64,000 bases of DNA. It comes from Halorubrum rutilum (GTDB lineage Archaea; Halobacteriota; Halobacteria; Halobacteriales; Haloferacaceae). Below, piece by piece: positions 51,463 through 61,487 of this stretch (positions within the stretch are counted from its first letter, which is position 1; each line of letters starts with the position of its first letter). The position numbers and the translations under genes are program-made. The notes beneath the pieces were generated by a model that saw only the letters and a list, made by a program, of their open reading frames with translations, was not told the origin of the DNA and ran no database searches. The DNA lies in assembly GCF_024494565.1 (NCBI RefSeq), contig NZ_JANHDN010000011.1, positions 34,011 to 98,010 on the forward strand. Reading direction: 5' to 3'.

Positions 51463-51789
51463 TCAGGCACCTCCCTCGTCGACTGCGCGGCCCCCGTCGG
51501 TCGCCGCGTCGTCGACTGCGCGGCCCCCGTCGGCCGCCGCGTCGCCGTACGTCCCTTCGAGGTACTCCACGATGTTCGCGCTCTCGGACATCGTCACCCC
51601 GGTCTCGCGGTCGACGATCGCCGGGACGCTCCGGGCGCCGGAAACGCGCTTGACGACGTTCCGCTCCGAGTGCATCGGCTCGACGTACCGGGACTCGTAC
51701 TCCAGGCCGAACCGGTTCAGGGTCCGGACGACGCGCTCGCAGTACGGGCACGCCTGTAACCTGTACAGGGTGATCTGTGGCTCCGTCAT
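51463..51789 (-). CDS. Glutaredoxin / GST N-terminal domain protein
   Basis: This 108-aa protein begins MTEPQITLYRLQACPYCERV. The CPYC motif is the redox-active pair of a glutaredoxin-like thioredoxin fold. The cis-Pro motif is in GARSVPAIVDRETGVTMSES, and IVEYLEGTYGD completes the fold. The C-terminus has a tandem peptide repeat (DGGRAVDDAATDGGRAVD) encoded by a 33-bp duplication. Its stop is just before or within the start of the redoxin gene. The two likely form a redox pair; the direction of electron flow is unknown. Confidence 0.84.
   Translation of the reverse strand: MTEPQITLYRLQACPYCERVVRTLNRFGLEYESRYVEPMHSERNVVKRVSGARSVPAIVDRETGVTMSESANIVEYLEGTYGDAAADGGRAVDDAATDGGRAVDEGGA
51478..51543. 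repeat. 33-bp tandem duplication in the glutaredoxin-like gene
   Basis: Two 33-bp units, 51478-51510 and 51511-51543, differ at one base (TCGGTC against TCGGCC). They encode the repeated acidic tail peptide and keep the reading frame. This is probably a recent slippage or recombination event. Confidence 0.85.
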
Positions 51790-51995
51790 GGGCGTCGATT
51801 CGACCGCGGGACGTGTAATCGTGTCGGCCGCGGCACGCTCCGCGCTCGCCCGGCGCGATCGAGAGCGATCCGCGGTCCGTCTCGCCGCCGACCGCCAACC
51901 GCCGACCGCCGACCCGTTCCGCCGCCGACCGCCGGTTCGCCCGCTCGTCCGGGTCGCCGAAGGTAATCCTTTAACCATCCGCCGCCGGAAGACGA

Positions 51996-53378
51996 ATGAA
52001 TATGGGCTTGTCGTCGAGCACGCTGACAGCCGGTCTGCTACAGCTGCCGATGCCGGGGGAGAACGCGGTGACGGTCCTCGGCGTCCTCGCCATCCTGACG
52101 CTGATCGGCCTGTCCGCGTTCTTCTCCTCGTCGGAGATCGCGATGTTCTCCCTCCCGCAGCACCGCGTGGACAGCCTCGTCGACGAGGGGGTCACGGGCG
52201 CGAAGACGATCCGCGACATGAAGGAGAACCCCCACCGGCTGCTCGTGACGATCCTCGTCGGCAACAACATCGTCAACGTCGCGATGACCTCCATCGCGAC
52301 CGCGCTGTTCGGATTCTACCTCTCCAGCGGGCAGTCCGTGCTGGCGACGACGTTCGGGATCACCACCCTCGTCCTGATCTTCGGCGAGAGCGCCCCCAAG
52401 TCCTACGCCGTCGAGAACACCGAGTCGTGGGCGCTCCGGATCGCCCGCCCGCTGAAGGCCTCGGAGTACGCGCTCTACCCGCTGGTGGTGCTGTTCGACT
52501 ACATCGTGAAGGGCGTCAACAGCGTCATCGGGGGCTCCGCGGCGATCGAGTCGACGTACGTCACCCGCGACGAGATCCAGGACATCATCGAGACGGGCGA
52601 GCGCGAGGGCGTCATCGAGGAGGAGGAGCGCGAGATGCTCGACCGCATCTTCCGGTTCAACAACACCATCGCCAAGGAGGTGATGACGCCCCGCCTCGAC
52701 GTCACCGCGGTCGCGAAGGAGCAGCCGGTCGAGGAGGCGATCGAGACGTGCATCCAGGCCGACCACGAGCGCGTCCCCGTCTACGAGGGCAACCTCGACA
52801 ACATCATCGGCGTGGTGACCGTCCGGGACCTCGTCCGCGAGCTGCGCTACTCCGAGGGCGAGCCGTCGCTGGCGCGGGTCGTCAAGCCGACGCTGCACGT
52901 CCCCGAGTCGAAGAACGCCGACGAGCTGCTCGCGGAGATGCAGGAGAACCGCCTCCAGATGGTCACCGTCATCGACGAGTTCGGCACCACGGAGGGGATC
53001 ATCACCCTCGAAGACATGGTCGAGGAGATCGTCGGCGAGATCTTGGAGGGCGACGAGGAGGCGCCCGTCGAGTTCCTCGAAGAGAACGTCGCGGTCGTCC
53101 AGGGGGAGGTGAACATCGACGAGGTCAACGAGATCCTCGGCATCGACCTCCCGGAGGGCGAGGAGTTCGAGACGCTCGCCGGCTTCGTCTTCAACCGCGC
53201 CGGCCGCCTCGTCGAGGAGGGCGAGGAGATCAATTTCGACGGGGTCCGGATCCGCATCGAGCGCGTGGACAACACGCGGATCATGTCGGCGCGCGTAACG
53301 GTGCTCGACGTCGACGAAGAGGGGGCCGAGAAGGGCGGGGCCGGCGAGGCCGAAACGGCGCCCGACGACGCGGTATAA
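51996..53378 (+). CDS. CNNM/CorC-type membrane transporter (DUF21-CBS-CorC)
   Basis: This is a 460-aa protein. The N-terminal DUF21 domain has four membrane segments (for example VLAILTLIGLSAFFSSSEIA, VTILVGNNIVNVAMTSIATA and FGITTLVLIFGESAPKSYAV). A pair of CBS domains follows (VMTPRLDVTAVAKEQPVEEA, then VTVRDLVRELRYSEGEPSLA and MVTVIDEFGTTEGIITLEDM). The C-terminal CorC_HlyC domain contains VNIDEVNEILGIDLPEGEEF. Such proteins regulate or transport Mg2+/Co2+ or Na+. The ATG at 51996 opens the first hydrophobic stretch. Repeat copy F lies in the gap after it. Confidence 0.9.
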   Translation: MNMGLSSSTLTAGLLQLPMPGENAVTVLGVLAILTLIGLSAFFSSSEIAMFSLPQHRVDSLVDEGVTGAKTIRDMKENPHRLLVTILVGNNIVNVAMTSIATALFGFYLSSGQSVLATTFGITTLVLIFGESAPKSYAVENTESWALRIARPLKASEYALYPLVVLFDYIVKGVNSVIGGSAAIESTYVTRDEIQDIIETGEREGVIEEEEREMLDRIFRFNNTIAKEVMTPRLDVTAVAKEQPVEEAIETCIQADHERVPVYEGNLDNIIGVVTVRDLVRELRYSEGEPSLARVVKPTLHVPESKNADELLAEMQENRLQMVTVIDEFGTTEGIITLEDMVEEIVGEILEGDEEAPVEFLEENVAVVQGEVNIDEVNEILGIDLPEGEEFETLAGFVFNRAGRLVEEGEEINFDGVRIRIERVDNTRIMSARVTVLDVDEEGAEKGGAGEAETAPDDAV

Positions 53379-53437
53379 GTCGCCCGTACGCATCGTTCGG
53401 GCGATGGCGATCACTTGTGAGTCGTTGCTGTCGCCGG

Positions 53438-53754
53438 TGCGGTGAACTCCCCCAAAGCCTCAGCCGCTCGGCTGTACGTCGTGGCCGTCGCTGGTGCGGT
53501 ACACACCTCCAAAGCCCCAGCCGTGAGCGGGACGCACGCTCGCTGCGGTCCTCAGTCGGTCGCTATCGCTCCCTCCTTGCGGTCCTTTCGTCGCCTGCGT
53601 CCCGCTCACGGCTGCCCCTTTGAGTCCCACTCCGACCGCAACCGCACGGCACCTCACGCCTCCCCAGCCTCGTCGCTGGCGGCGGTCGCCGCCAGCGACT
53701 CCCTCGCGCGGTGCTGCTCGGCCGCGGAGCGGCCTCGCAGGCACGCGCCGCCGC
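53438..53754 (-). repeat. Dispersed structured repeat, copy F
   Basis: This copy fills the convergent gap between the CNNM and DUF5781-type genes. On the minus strand it starts GCGGCGGCGCGTGCC, with a TATA-like TTTATAAA about 10-16 bp before it. The apical hairpin is GGCCGC-TCC-GCGGCC. Stem 2 is a near-perfect hairpin (53671-53698; arms GTCGCTGGCGGC and its complement). Stem 3 is a perfect 19-bp inverted repeat (53596-53614 against 53518-53536). Two tail units follow, with cores at 53512-53521 and 53455-53464, spacing 57. Confidence 0.83.
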
Positions 53755-53835
53755 ACTATTCATTTATAAACAGTTGTCGTCGATCGCCCGTGCCGTGTTC
53801 GAACCCCTACCCCTCTCTCAGCCTCTCATCGCCCC

Positions 53836-54567
53836 TCACACCGCGTACGCCCGGGCGGCCGCGACGAGCGCCTTCCGGTAGTCGCTCTCGGAGGGGTCGG
53901 GACCGAGCCCGAGGAAGCGCTCCTTGAACGCGTCGACGTCGACCGCGTCGGTGTCGCTGCCGGCGGCGCGCGCGAGGTCGTAGATCCGGTGGTCTCGTCC
54001 GGCGATCTCGTGGCGCTCGACGAGGGCGAGCGCGAACGCGGCGTTGACCGCGGTGATCTCCGGGTCGGCGCCGGCCGTCACGGGCGGCGAGCCGTCCCGC
54101 GAGACGGCGGGGCGGTCGGCGACAGCGGCCGCGAGGGTGGACTCCAGGAAGCCGAGGAGCTTGTCCGCGGGCGCGACGGAGAGGGTGATGTCGTCGGCGT
54201 AGATGTCCTTCATGTGGTTCGCGATCTGGTAGCAGTGCGCGAGCTTGCGGCGCTCCACCTTTTCGCCCGAGAGGCCCAGGTAGAGCGCCTCCTCCGTCGA
54301 CTGGACGTGCGAGGCGTGGCCCTCCTCGTAGCGGGCCATGTGCGAGAGCTCGTGGACGGCCAGCTCGCGGGCCATCGCGCTGGTGGCGGCGCGCTTCGAG
54401 ACGTTGAGGACGTGGTAGCCGTCGTAGTGGCCGGCCCACGTCCGCTCGTCGGGGTCCTCGCGCACCTTCACGTGAACCGGATCGTCGAGGGACCACTCGG
54501 TCTCGAACAGGTCGGCGGCGCCGAGGAACGGATCGGGGGGAACGTCACCCTGCACGCGGAGATCCAT
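53836..54567 (-). CDS. Putative zincin metalloprotease-like protein (DUF5781)
   Basis: This 243-aa protein has the HExxH zinc motif in RELAVHELSHMARYEEGH (H72, E73, H76), with a further His nearby. Helical flanks and the C-terminal domain (YRKALVAAARAYA) show no other catalytic motif. It resembles haloarchaeal DUF5781-type proteins. Protease activity is inferred from the motif only. No signal peptide is visible, so it acts in the cytoplasm. Convergent with the CNNM gene across repeat copy F. Confidence 0.82.
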   Translation of the reverse strand: MDLRVQGDVPPDPFLGAADLFETEWSLDDPVHVKVREDPDERTWAGHYDGYHVLNVSKRAATSAMARELAVHELSHMARYEEGHASHVQSTEEALYLGLSGEKVERRKLAHCYQIANHMKDIYADDITLSVAPADKLLGFLESTLAAAVADRPAVSRDGSPPVTAGADPEITAVNAAFALALVERHEIAGRDHRIYDLARAAGSDTDAVDVDAFKERFLGLGPDPSESDYRKALVAAARAYAV

Positions 54568-54641
54568 GCGTACCGTTCACACGACGGCGGGCGGTAAGTT
54601 TCTTGCGCCCCTCGGCGCGGACCGCCGAGCGCGGCGGTCGC

Positions 54642-55367
54642 CTACTCGCGCACGGCGCCCACGACGAGGTAGACGATCGGGGTGTCGAGGACGGCGATCG
54701 CGAGCTTGAGGAGGTATTGCCCGAGGCCGAGCGTGAGGAGGAGCGACGGCGCGAACGGCTCCCCGGTCCCGAGCAGGACCGGCGCGACGTAGAACGCGAC
54801 GCCGACGAAGATCACGGTGTCGATCGCCTGACTCGTCGCGGTCGAGGCGATGTTGCGGAGCCACAGCAGCCCCTCGCCGGTGCGGTCGCGGATCGCGTGG
54901 AAGACGAACACGTCCCAGTTCTGGCTCACGACGTACGCGAGCAGGCTGCCGGCGACGACGCCAGTCGCCGGCGCGAGAGCGGTGTCGAACGCGGCCGAGA
55001 TCTCGGGATTCACGCCGGGGGCGGCGAGCGTCGACCACACCAGCGCGAGGACGAGGAAGTTCGCGAGGAACGCGACGTTGACGACCACCTGCGCGGCGCG
55101 GCGGCCGTACAGCTCGGCGTAGCAGTCGGACGCGAGGAACGTCAGCGCGTACGCGAGCGCGGCGCCCGGCAGGGTGATCTCGGCGCCGACGACCGGGAGC
55201 GCGACCGGGAGCGGCAGCGCGAGCACCTTCGCGGCGGTGAGCTGCGCGGTCGCTAGGGCGACGACGAACAGGGTGATCAGCCCGACCGCGGCCACCGCGG
55301 AGCGGTCGAGCGGGTCGGCCGCGAAGGGGCCGCCGCTCCGGGCCTCTCCCCGCGTCCGGCTACTCAT
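54642..55367 (-). CDS. Queuosine/archaeosine precursor transporter (QPTR, YhhQ-like)
   Basis: This is a 241-aa membrane protein with about six hydrophobic segments: AVAAVGLITLFVVALATAQL, LALPLPVALPVVGAEITLPG, LAYALTFLASDCYAELYGRR, NVAFLANFLVLALVWSTLAA, ASTATSQAIDTVIFVGVAFY and LGLGQYLLKLAIAVLDTPIV. The DCYAELYG loop and the TATSQAID motif match the VUT/QPTR family (COG1738), which imports queuine or precursor bases for tRNA modification; archaeosine precursors in archaea are likely. Its start overlaps the stop of the RHH gene by 8 bp. Confidence 0.85.
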   Translation of the reverse strand: MSSRTRGEARSGGPFAADPLDRSAVAAVGLITLFVVALATAQLTAAKVLALPLPVALPVVGAEITLPGAALAYALTFLASDCYAELYGRRAAQVVVNVAFLANFLVLALVWSTLAAPGVNPEISAAFDTALAPATGVVAGSLLAYVVSQNWDVFVFHAIRDRTGEGLLWLRNIASTATSQAIDTVIFVGVAFYVAPVLLGTGEPFAPSLLLTLGLGQYLLKLAIAVLDTPIVYLVVGAVRE

Positions 55368-55596
55368 CGCTCGCCTCGTCGCCGTGGTCGGCGTCGCCCC
55401 CGTCGATGTTGCCCCCGTCGACGCCGCCGGTGTCGAGCCGGCCGTGCCGCGCGTCGATCTCGTCGAGGCGGTCGAGCGTCTTGCGGATCGACGCCCGGAC
55501 CGCGTCGCTGCGGTTCACGAACTTCCCGTCGTCGCCGACGTGCTCGTCGAGGTCGTCGAGCAGTTCGCCGGGGATCTCGACGCTGATCTTGGGCAC
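55360..55596 (-). CDS. Ribbon-helix-helix regulator coupled to the precursor transporter
   Basis: This 78-aa protein begins MPKISVEIPGELLDDLDEHV. It has the RHH strand (ISVEIPG) and the helix pair KFVNRSDAVRASIRKTLDRL, followed by an acidic His/Asp/Gly tail. It overlaps the transporter gene by 8 bp and probably regulates the operon. A short palindromic patch, TGATACTATCA, occurs about 70 bp upstream (near 55660). Confidence 0.82.
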   Translation of the reverse strand: MPKISVEIPGELLDDLDEHVGDDGKFVNRSDAVRASIRKTLDRLDEIDARHGRLDTGGVDGGNIDGGDADHGDEASDE

Positions 55597-55829
55597 GGGT
55601 CACTCACCCTCCGGGGACGCCATCGTCCGATCGGCCGTCTCCGGCCGCTGGAATACTCTCATGATACTATCACGGGATTATCGTCGGGGTGATTAAAGCG
55701 CACCGTTCCGGACGCAGTACCGTCGCGTCGCGGGATGCGACGCCGTCGCGTCGCCCGATCGCGGGACGCCCCGTCGGCGCGCCGCGATCGAACGCCTTTC
55801 ATAGGCCCGATGGTCGATATTCGCCGACT

Positions 55830-57155
55830 ATGGTCCAACGAGAATCGTGGGCGACGCGGGCGGGGTTCATCCTCGCGGCGGCGGGCAGCGCCGTGGGACT
55901 CGGAAACGTCTGGCGATTCCCCTTCCTCACCGCCGAGTCAGGGGGCGCGGCGTTCCTCGTCGCGTACCTCCTGCTCGTCGTCGGGGTGGGGTTACCGCTC
56001 GTGCTGGCGGAGTTCGTGATCGGGCGGCGGTCGAACCGCAACGTGATCGGGGCGTTCGAGGCGCTCGGCCGCTCGAACTGGCGGTTCATCGGCGGCCTCG
56101 GCGCGCTCGCCGGCTTCGTCATCCTGTCGTACTACAGCGTGGTCGGCGGCTGGGTGATCCAGTACATCATCGCGAGCGTCACGGGCGCGTACACCAGCGA
56201 CCCCGCGGCGTACTTCGAGTCGGTGTCGGTCGGAGCGAACGCGATCGCCTTCGACGCGCTGTTCATGGCGTTCGTCGCCGGCATCGTCGTCCTCGGCGTC
56301 CGCAACGGCCTCGAACGCGCGGCGAAGTTCATGATCCCGAGCGTCGTCGTCCTGCTCGTCCTCCTCGCCGGCTACGGCGCGACGCTGGAGGGCGCGGCCG
56401 AGGGGTACGCCTTCTACCTCTCGCCGGACGTCTCGACGCTGTTCGGCGACGCGCTCGCGCTGCTGCCCGACGCGGCCGGACAGGCCTTCTTCACCCTCTC
56501 GCTCGGGATGGGCGTGATGGTCACGTACGCCTCCTACCTCGGCGAGGACCGCAGTCTGCTCAACGACGGTCTGATCATCCTCGTCGTCGACACCTCCATC
56601 GCGCTCTTAGCCGGCCTCGCCATCTTCCCGTTCCTGTTCTCGCAGGGCGTCGATCCGGGGACGGGCGGCCCGGGAACGGTGTTCGTGGCGCTCGGGACCG
56701 CGTTCGCGGAGTTCCCGGCCGGTCGGGCCGTCGGCACGGTGTTCTACGTCGCGCTGTTCATGGCCGCGGTCACGAGCGCGTTCAGCATCCTCGAAGTGAT
56801 CGTCGCCTACGTCACCGAGACGTTCGACGTCGACCGGAAGCCCGCGACCGCCGGTGTCGCGGTCGCGATCTTCCTCCTGGGGATCCCGACGGCGATCGAC
56901 CTGCGCTACCTCACCGCGTACGACGTGCTCGCCAACCAGGTGCTGCTCATCGGCGGCGGACTCCTGCTCGCGGTCTTCGTCGGCTGGGCGTACGCCGCCG
57001 AGGGGACCGAGGAGCTCCGGACGGGGATGCGCGGCGGCGACGCGCTCGGCGCGGTCTGGATCTGGCTGCTCCGAGTCCCGATCGTCCTGATACTGTTGTA
57101 CGTCCTCTACTTCGGCGTGCTGGCGACCGTCGACGCGATGGGGGCGGCGCTGTGA
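55830..57155 (+). CDS. Sodium-dependent neurotransmitter:sodium symporter (NSS) family transporter
   Basis: This is a 441-aa membrane protein with 11 to 12 helices, begun by MVQRESWATRAGFILAAAGS. TM1 carries the sodium/substrate unwound motif GSAVGLGNVWRFPFLTAESG. TM6 lies in AFFTLSLGMGVMVTYASYLG. Together these are diagnostic of NSS/SNF symporters (LeuT fold). Substrates in archaea are probably amino acids or related solutes, unknown here. The start at 55830 fits the conserved WATRAGFILA; an upstream frame is noncoding. Confidence 0.93.
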   Translation: MVQRESWATRAGFILAAAGSAVGLGNVWRFPFLTAESGGAAFLVAYLLLVVGVGLPLVLAEFVIGRRSNRNVIGAFEALGRSNWRFIGGLGALAGFVILSYYSVVGGWVIQYIIASVTGAYTSDPAAYFESVSVGANAIAFDALFMAFVAGIVVLGVRNGLERAAKFMIPSVVVLLVLLAGYGATLEGAAEGYAFYLSPDVSTLFGDALALLPDAAGQAFFTLSLGMGVMVTYASYLGEDRSLLNDGLIILVVDTSIALLAGLAIFPFLFSQGVDPGTGGPGTVFVALGTAFAEFPAGRAVGTVFYVALFMAAVTSAFSILEVIVAYVTETFDVDRKPATAGVAVAIFLLGIPTAIDLRYLTAYDVLANQVLLIGGGLLLAVFVGWAYAAEGTEELRTGMRGGDALGAVWIWLLRVPIVLILLYVLYFGVLATVDAMGAAL

Positions 57156-57829
57156 GCGCTCGGACGCGACGGCGGTGCGGACGCGACTGACGGACGGGAC
57201 GCGCGGGCGGAGTCGGCGTGCGGTACCGAAGACTGCGCGCGGTACCGAAGACTGCCCTCCTCGCTCCCGACTGGGGAAAAAGCCCCACGGTGTCGGGGGC
57301 TCGGGCTTATCGAACTCGCGTCGCAACGATCGGACGCCGATGGACGAGACGACCATCGGCGACGGTTGAGCGGTACTCGTCACCGACGGTGTGTCCCGCT
57401 CCCTGTGGGACGCGCCCGTTACCCCCACGCCGCCCGTGAGCGACCCACCGCGGCGCGTCCCGCGGTCCTGACATCCGTGGGGTGCGCCCCGGGTCTCGAC
57501 GACCCCGCTCTTCGTACTCCCGCTCGGTACCGACCGGTCCGCGCTCGACGAACCGGACCCGATCGCGACGCGTCGACGTCCCTCCGCTCGGACGGGTCCG
57601 TCGTCGTCGTCCGAGGCGTGCCACCGCCACCCACGCGAACGCCGTAGCGAAGCGGTTAAGGGCGAACCGCGGGAAATACGGCCAACTCGCTGGTGCGGAC
57701 ACAGCGGGCACTCGCCGCCGGGCGCCCGTCGACGCCGACGCGAACGTCGCCGTCGACGCGGTTGACACCCCGGGACGAGACGACATGTGGCCGCCTCGCG
57801 GCTGAATCGCAACCGTCCGCGGACAACAT
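57156..57829. other. 674-bp region without a convincing gene before rpl15e
   Basis: Open frames here (for example a 159-codon minus-strand frame at 57307-57786) have repetitive Arg/Gly/Pro composition with no recognisable motif, so I leave the region noncoding. It holds a 17-bp direct repeat (GCGGTACCGAAGACTGC at 57220 and 57239), a 9-bp inverted repeat at 57335-57361, and the rpl15e promoter (GCGGTTAAGGGCGAACCGC near 57651-57672). The composition is GC-rich but not codon-like. Confidence 0.5.
57335..57361. other. 9-bp inverted repeat around a tiny open frame
   Basis: CGCCGATGG at 57335-57343 and CCATCGGCG at 57353-57361 are perfect complements with a 9-nt loop. Within it the ATG at 57340 opens a nine-codon frame that ends at TGA. 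It may be a terminator of the upstream NSS gene or an attenuator; nothing else supports a function. Confidence 0.4.
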
Positions 57830-58420
57830 ATGGCACGAAGCTTCTACTCGCACATCAAGGAGGCGTGGCGGTCCCCCAAGGAGGGGAAACTGGCGGAGCT
57901 GCAGTGGCAGCGCAAACAGGAGTGGCGCGACCAGGGCGCCATCGAGCGCATCGAGCGCCCCACTCGGCTGGACAAGGCCCGCGAGCTGGGCTACAAGGCC
58001 AAGCAGGGCGTCATCGTCGCCCGCGTGAGCGTCCGGAAAGGCGGCTCGCGCAAGCAGCGCTTCACGGCGGGTCGCCGCTCGAAGCGCCAGGGCGTCAACC
58101 GCCTCTCGCGCCGCAAGTCGATCCAGCGCATCGCCGAGGAGCGCGCCTCGCGGAAGTACCGCAACCTCCGCGTGCTCAACTCCTACTGGGTCGGCGAGGA
58201 CGGCTCGCAGAAGTGGCACGAGGTCATCCTCGTGGACCCCGCCCACCCCGCGATCGAGAACGACGACGACCTCGGCTGGATCACCTCCGACGACCACCGC
58301 GGGCGCGCCTTCCGCGGGCTCACCTCCGCCGGCACGAAGGGCCGCGGCCAGCGCAAACGCGGCAAGGGCACGGAGAAGACCCGGCCGAGCGTCACCGGAA
58401 ACGACCGCCAAGGCAAATAA
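57830..58420 (+). CDS. rpl15e: Ribosomal protein L15e
   Basis: This is a 196-aa large-subunit ribosomal protein typical of archaea and eukaryotes. It begins MARSFYSHIKEAWRSPKEGK and carries many Arg/Lys stretches (KGGSRKQRFTAGRRSKRQGV, RKYRNLRVLNSYWVGEDG, VDPAHPAIENDDDLGWITS). It ends GQRKRGKGTEKTRPS then GNDRQGK. Length is standard for the family. Convergent with the thermosome gene, with repeat copy G between them. Confidence 0.97.
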   Translation: MARSFYSHIKEAWRSPKEGKLAELQWQRKQEWRDQGAIERIERPTRLDKARELGYKAKQGVIVARVSVRKGGSRKQRFTAGRRSKRQGVNRLSRRKSIQRIAEERASRKYRNLRVLNSYWVGEDGSQKWHEVILVDPAHPAIENDDDLGWITSDDHRGRAFRGLTSAGTKGRGQRKRGKGTEKTRPSVTGNDRQGK

Positions 58421-58640
58421 CGGTTCGCCGCCTGCGGTCGCAATCGACTTCTCTCGTTTATCAGTTGCGTAGCGGCGACGTCGAGCAGAGCTCTCGTGTC
58501 TCGAATCTCTCTGCTTCAGAACGTCCTCTTCTGAAACGGCGGGTCACCCAACGGGCATCCTGATCGATAGGGGGAGTGAGTGTTGCAGATCGGCGGTGGC
58601 GGTTCGGTATTTAAATAGCCGTGAGCGACGGCGACGATCA

Positions 58641-58650
58641 CTTATAAATA
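58641..58650 (+). promoter_or_regulatory. TATA-like sequence just upstream of repeat copy G
   Basis: CTTATAAATA at 58641-58650 lies 7 bp before the repeat block (which begins at 58657). A TTTAAATA also occurs near 58611. Copy F has a TATA-like TTTATAAA at about the same place, so these copies may be transcribed. Expected initiation would fall inside the first stem. Confidence 0.4.
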
Positions 58651-58656
58651 GACGTG

Positions 58657-58920
58657 GCGGTGGCGCGCCCCGGCGAGCGGCCCGAAGGGCCGCGAGCCGA
58701 CGGTGCGAGGGACGCGGTGAGCGCTCACAGAGCGCGAACCGCGAGGCTGGGGAGGCGTGAGGCTGCCGTGCGGTTGCGGTGGGTGGGACTCAAAGGGGCA
58801 GCCGCGCTCGGCGAACCCCAGCGACGAAAGGACCGCAAGGAGGGAGCGTTAGCGACCGACTGAGGACCGCAGCGAGCTGTGGGAGCCGAGCGCGGCTGGG
58901 GCTTTGAGGGTCTTCTCCGC
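58657..58920 (+). repeat. Dispersed structured repeat, copy G
   Basis: This copy is in the gap between rpl15e and the thermosome gene. It starts GCGGTGGCGCGCCCC, with the apical hairpin GCGGCCC-GAA-GGGCCGC. Stem 2 is GCGGT/ACCGC. It has GGGACTCAAAGGGGCAGCC and a 14-bp perfect stem 3 (58799-58812 against 58885-58898), followed by GGCTGGGGCTTTGAGGG. No clear further tail unit is found. The stretch 58920-59176 has no gene; a TATA-like GTATAAAAAG at 59081 is noted as a finding. Confidence 0.8.
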
Positions 58921-59176
58921 AGCAGCGTCGATCAGGTATAAACCACCAACAGCAACACCACGTTCCGACTTATAAACGATCTCTCTCACAACGTACTATA
59001 CCCACTCTCGCTGTTACTCACCGCTATTCCTGCATTGATTGTGACCGAAGTAGCGGTTTCGACTACGACGGGTTTCAGCAGTATAAAAAGGCAAAACCGG
59101 GGGAACGCAAGCGTGTGTGTTCGGGTGACGATGCGCGGTCGGAGCAGGTATGGGGGAGCTGTGACCTACCGAATCG

Positions 59177-60835
<1,659 letters not shown>

Positions 60836-61147
60836 ACAGCGTTTGATTGATTGTGATTCTATATAAATCCGTCGTTGAGGAGCGATCGGTCGTCGCCGCG
60901 ATCGACGGTGTATCGTTCCCGAAAAACGCCCGACTACGCGGCGATTAGTTCGATTTTGTGCGAGTAGTTAGCATGGCACTTCACGGCGATTCCGTCGCCT
61001 CTGCGGCATTATTTATATACTACGTCGACGCGTCGGAAGGCGGACGCGCGGGAAGAGCGTCGCTCTCGGCGCGTGAGACGGCTGGCGGGTCGCTCGCGGC
61101 GAGTAACTATATTCGCAAAATCGAAGACGGCGTTCGGTCGCGAGCGT
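60836..61147. other. 312-bp gene-free region upstream of the thermosome gene
   Basis: No gene is supported. Apart from the thermosome TATA (60860-60868), a second strong TATA-like ATTATTTATATAC lies near 61008-61020 without an obvious gene downstream on the plus strand. It could serve a small RNA or be a distal promoter on the minus strand. Confidence 0.4.
60860..60868 (-). promoter_or_regulatory. TATA box of the thermosome gene
   Basis: Read on the minus strand the box is ATTTATATA, followed by GAATC. It lies 25-33 bp before the ATG at 60835. The transcript should start almost at the ATG. Heat-responsive promoters of haloarchaeal cct genes have such strong TATA boxes, but no heat-shock element is identified here. 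Confidence 0.65.
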
Positions 61148-61312
61148 TCACCGACCGAGCTCGTCCCCGTCGAGATACTCCGAGTCGACCTCGTCGAGCG
61201 TCGGCTCCGGCGGCTCGTCGGCGGCGCTGAGCTCGCGTTCGTTGAGCCGGCTCTCCAGCTGCCGGCGCTTGTCTCTCCCTTTCCGCTCGCGACCCGATTT
61301 CGTGTCTGGCAT
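61148..61312 (-). CDS. Small 54-aa charged haloarchaeal protein
   Basis: This protein begins MPDTKSGRERKGRDKRRQLE, continues SRLNERELSAADEPPEPTLD, and ends EYLDGDELGR. It is 54 aa, with a basic first half and an acidic second half. Similar small proteins with the MPDTKSGRERKG start are seen in haloarchaea as far as I recall. It is a plausible nucleic-acid or ribosome-associated protein, but no function is known. Start assigned at the ATG. Confidence 0.7.
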   Translation of the reverse strand: MPDTKSGRERKGRDKRRQLESRLNERELSAADEPPEPTLDEVDSEYLDGDELGR

Positions 61313-61423
61313 CGTCACCCGTGTCAACTCTACCCATGCATATGAGTCTTATGTCGGCCTCTGAGAACGTCGACTATACTGATGGAGACCACATCTTGCG
61401 ACGCGGGTCGTACGGGTAGAAAA

Positions 61424-61447
61424 CGCCGGGAGGAGGATTCAAACCGA
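61424..61447 (-). other. tRNA 3'-end-like fragment (minus strand)
   Basis: On the minus strand this reads TCGGTTTGAATCCTCCTCCC GGCG (given in two pieces). GGTTTGAATCC resembles a T-arm, followed by an acceptor-like CTCCCGGC. No full cloverleaf is attached. It lies about 130 bp downstream of the tRNA-Ser 3' end, so it may be a remnant of a tRNA-targeted integration. Confidence 0.4.
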
Positions 61448-61487
61448 AATCAGACGTGTTCGCTCGCATCGTTCGCTACGCGCGACT

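Noticed and set aside
57307..57786. 159-codon minus-strand frame before rpl15e
   Set aside because: Composition is repetitive Arg/Pro/Gly with no recognisable motif and no TATA at the right distance.
58421..59176. Possible rRNA, 7S or RNase P RNA in the rpl15e-thermosome gap
   Set aside because: I compared by eye for the conserved cores of these RNAs and saw none; the gap holds repeat copy G and AT-rich patches.
60958..61230. 90-codon plus-strand frame upstream of the small charged protein
   Set aside because: It overlaps the reverse strand of a better-supported 54-aa gene, and its end is Arg-rich low complexity.
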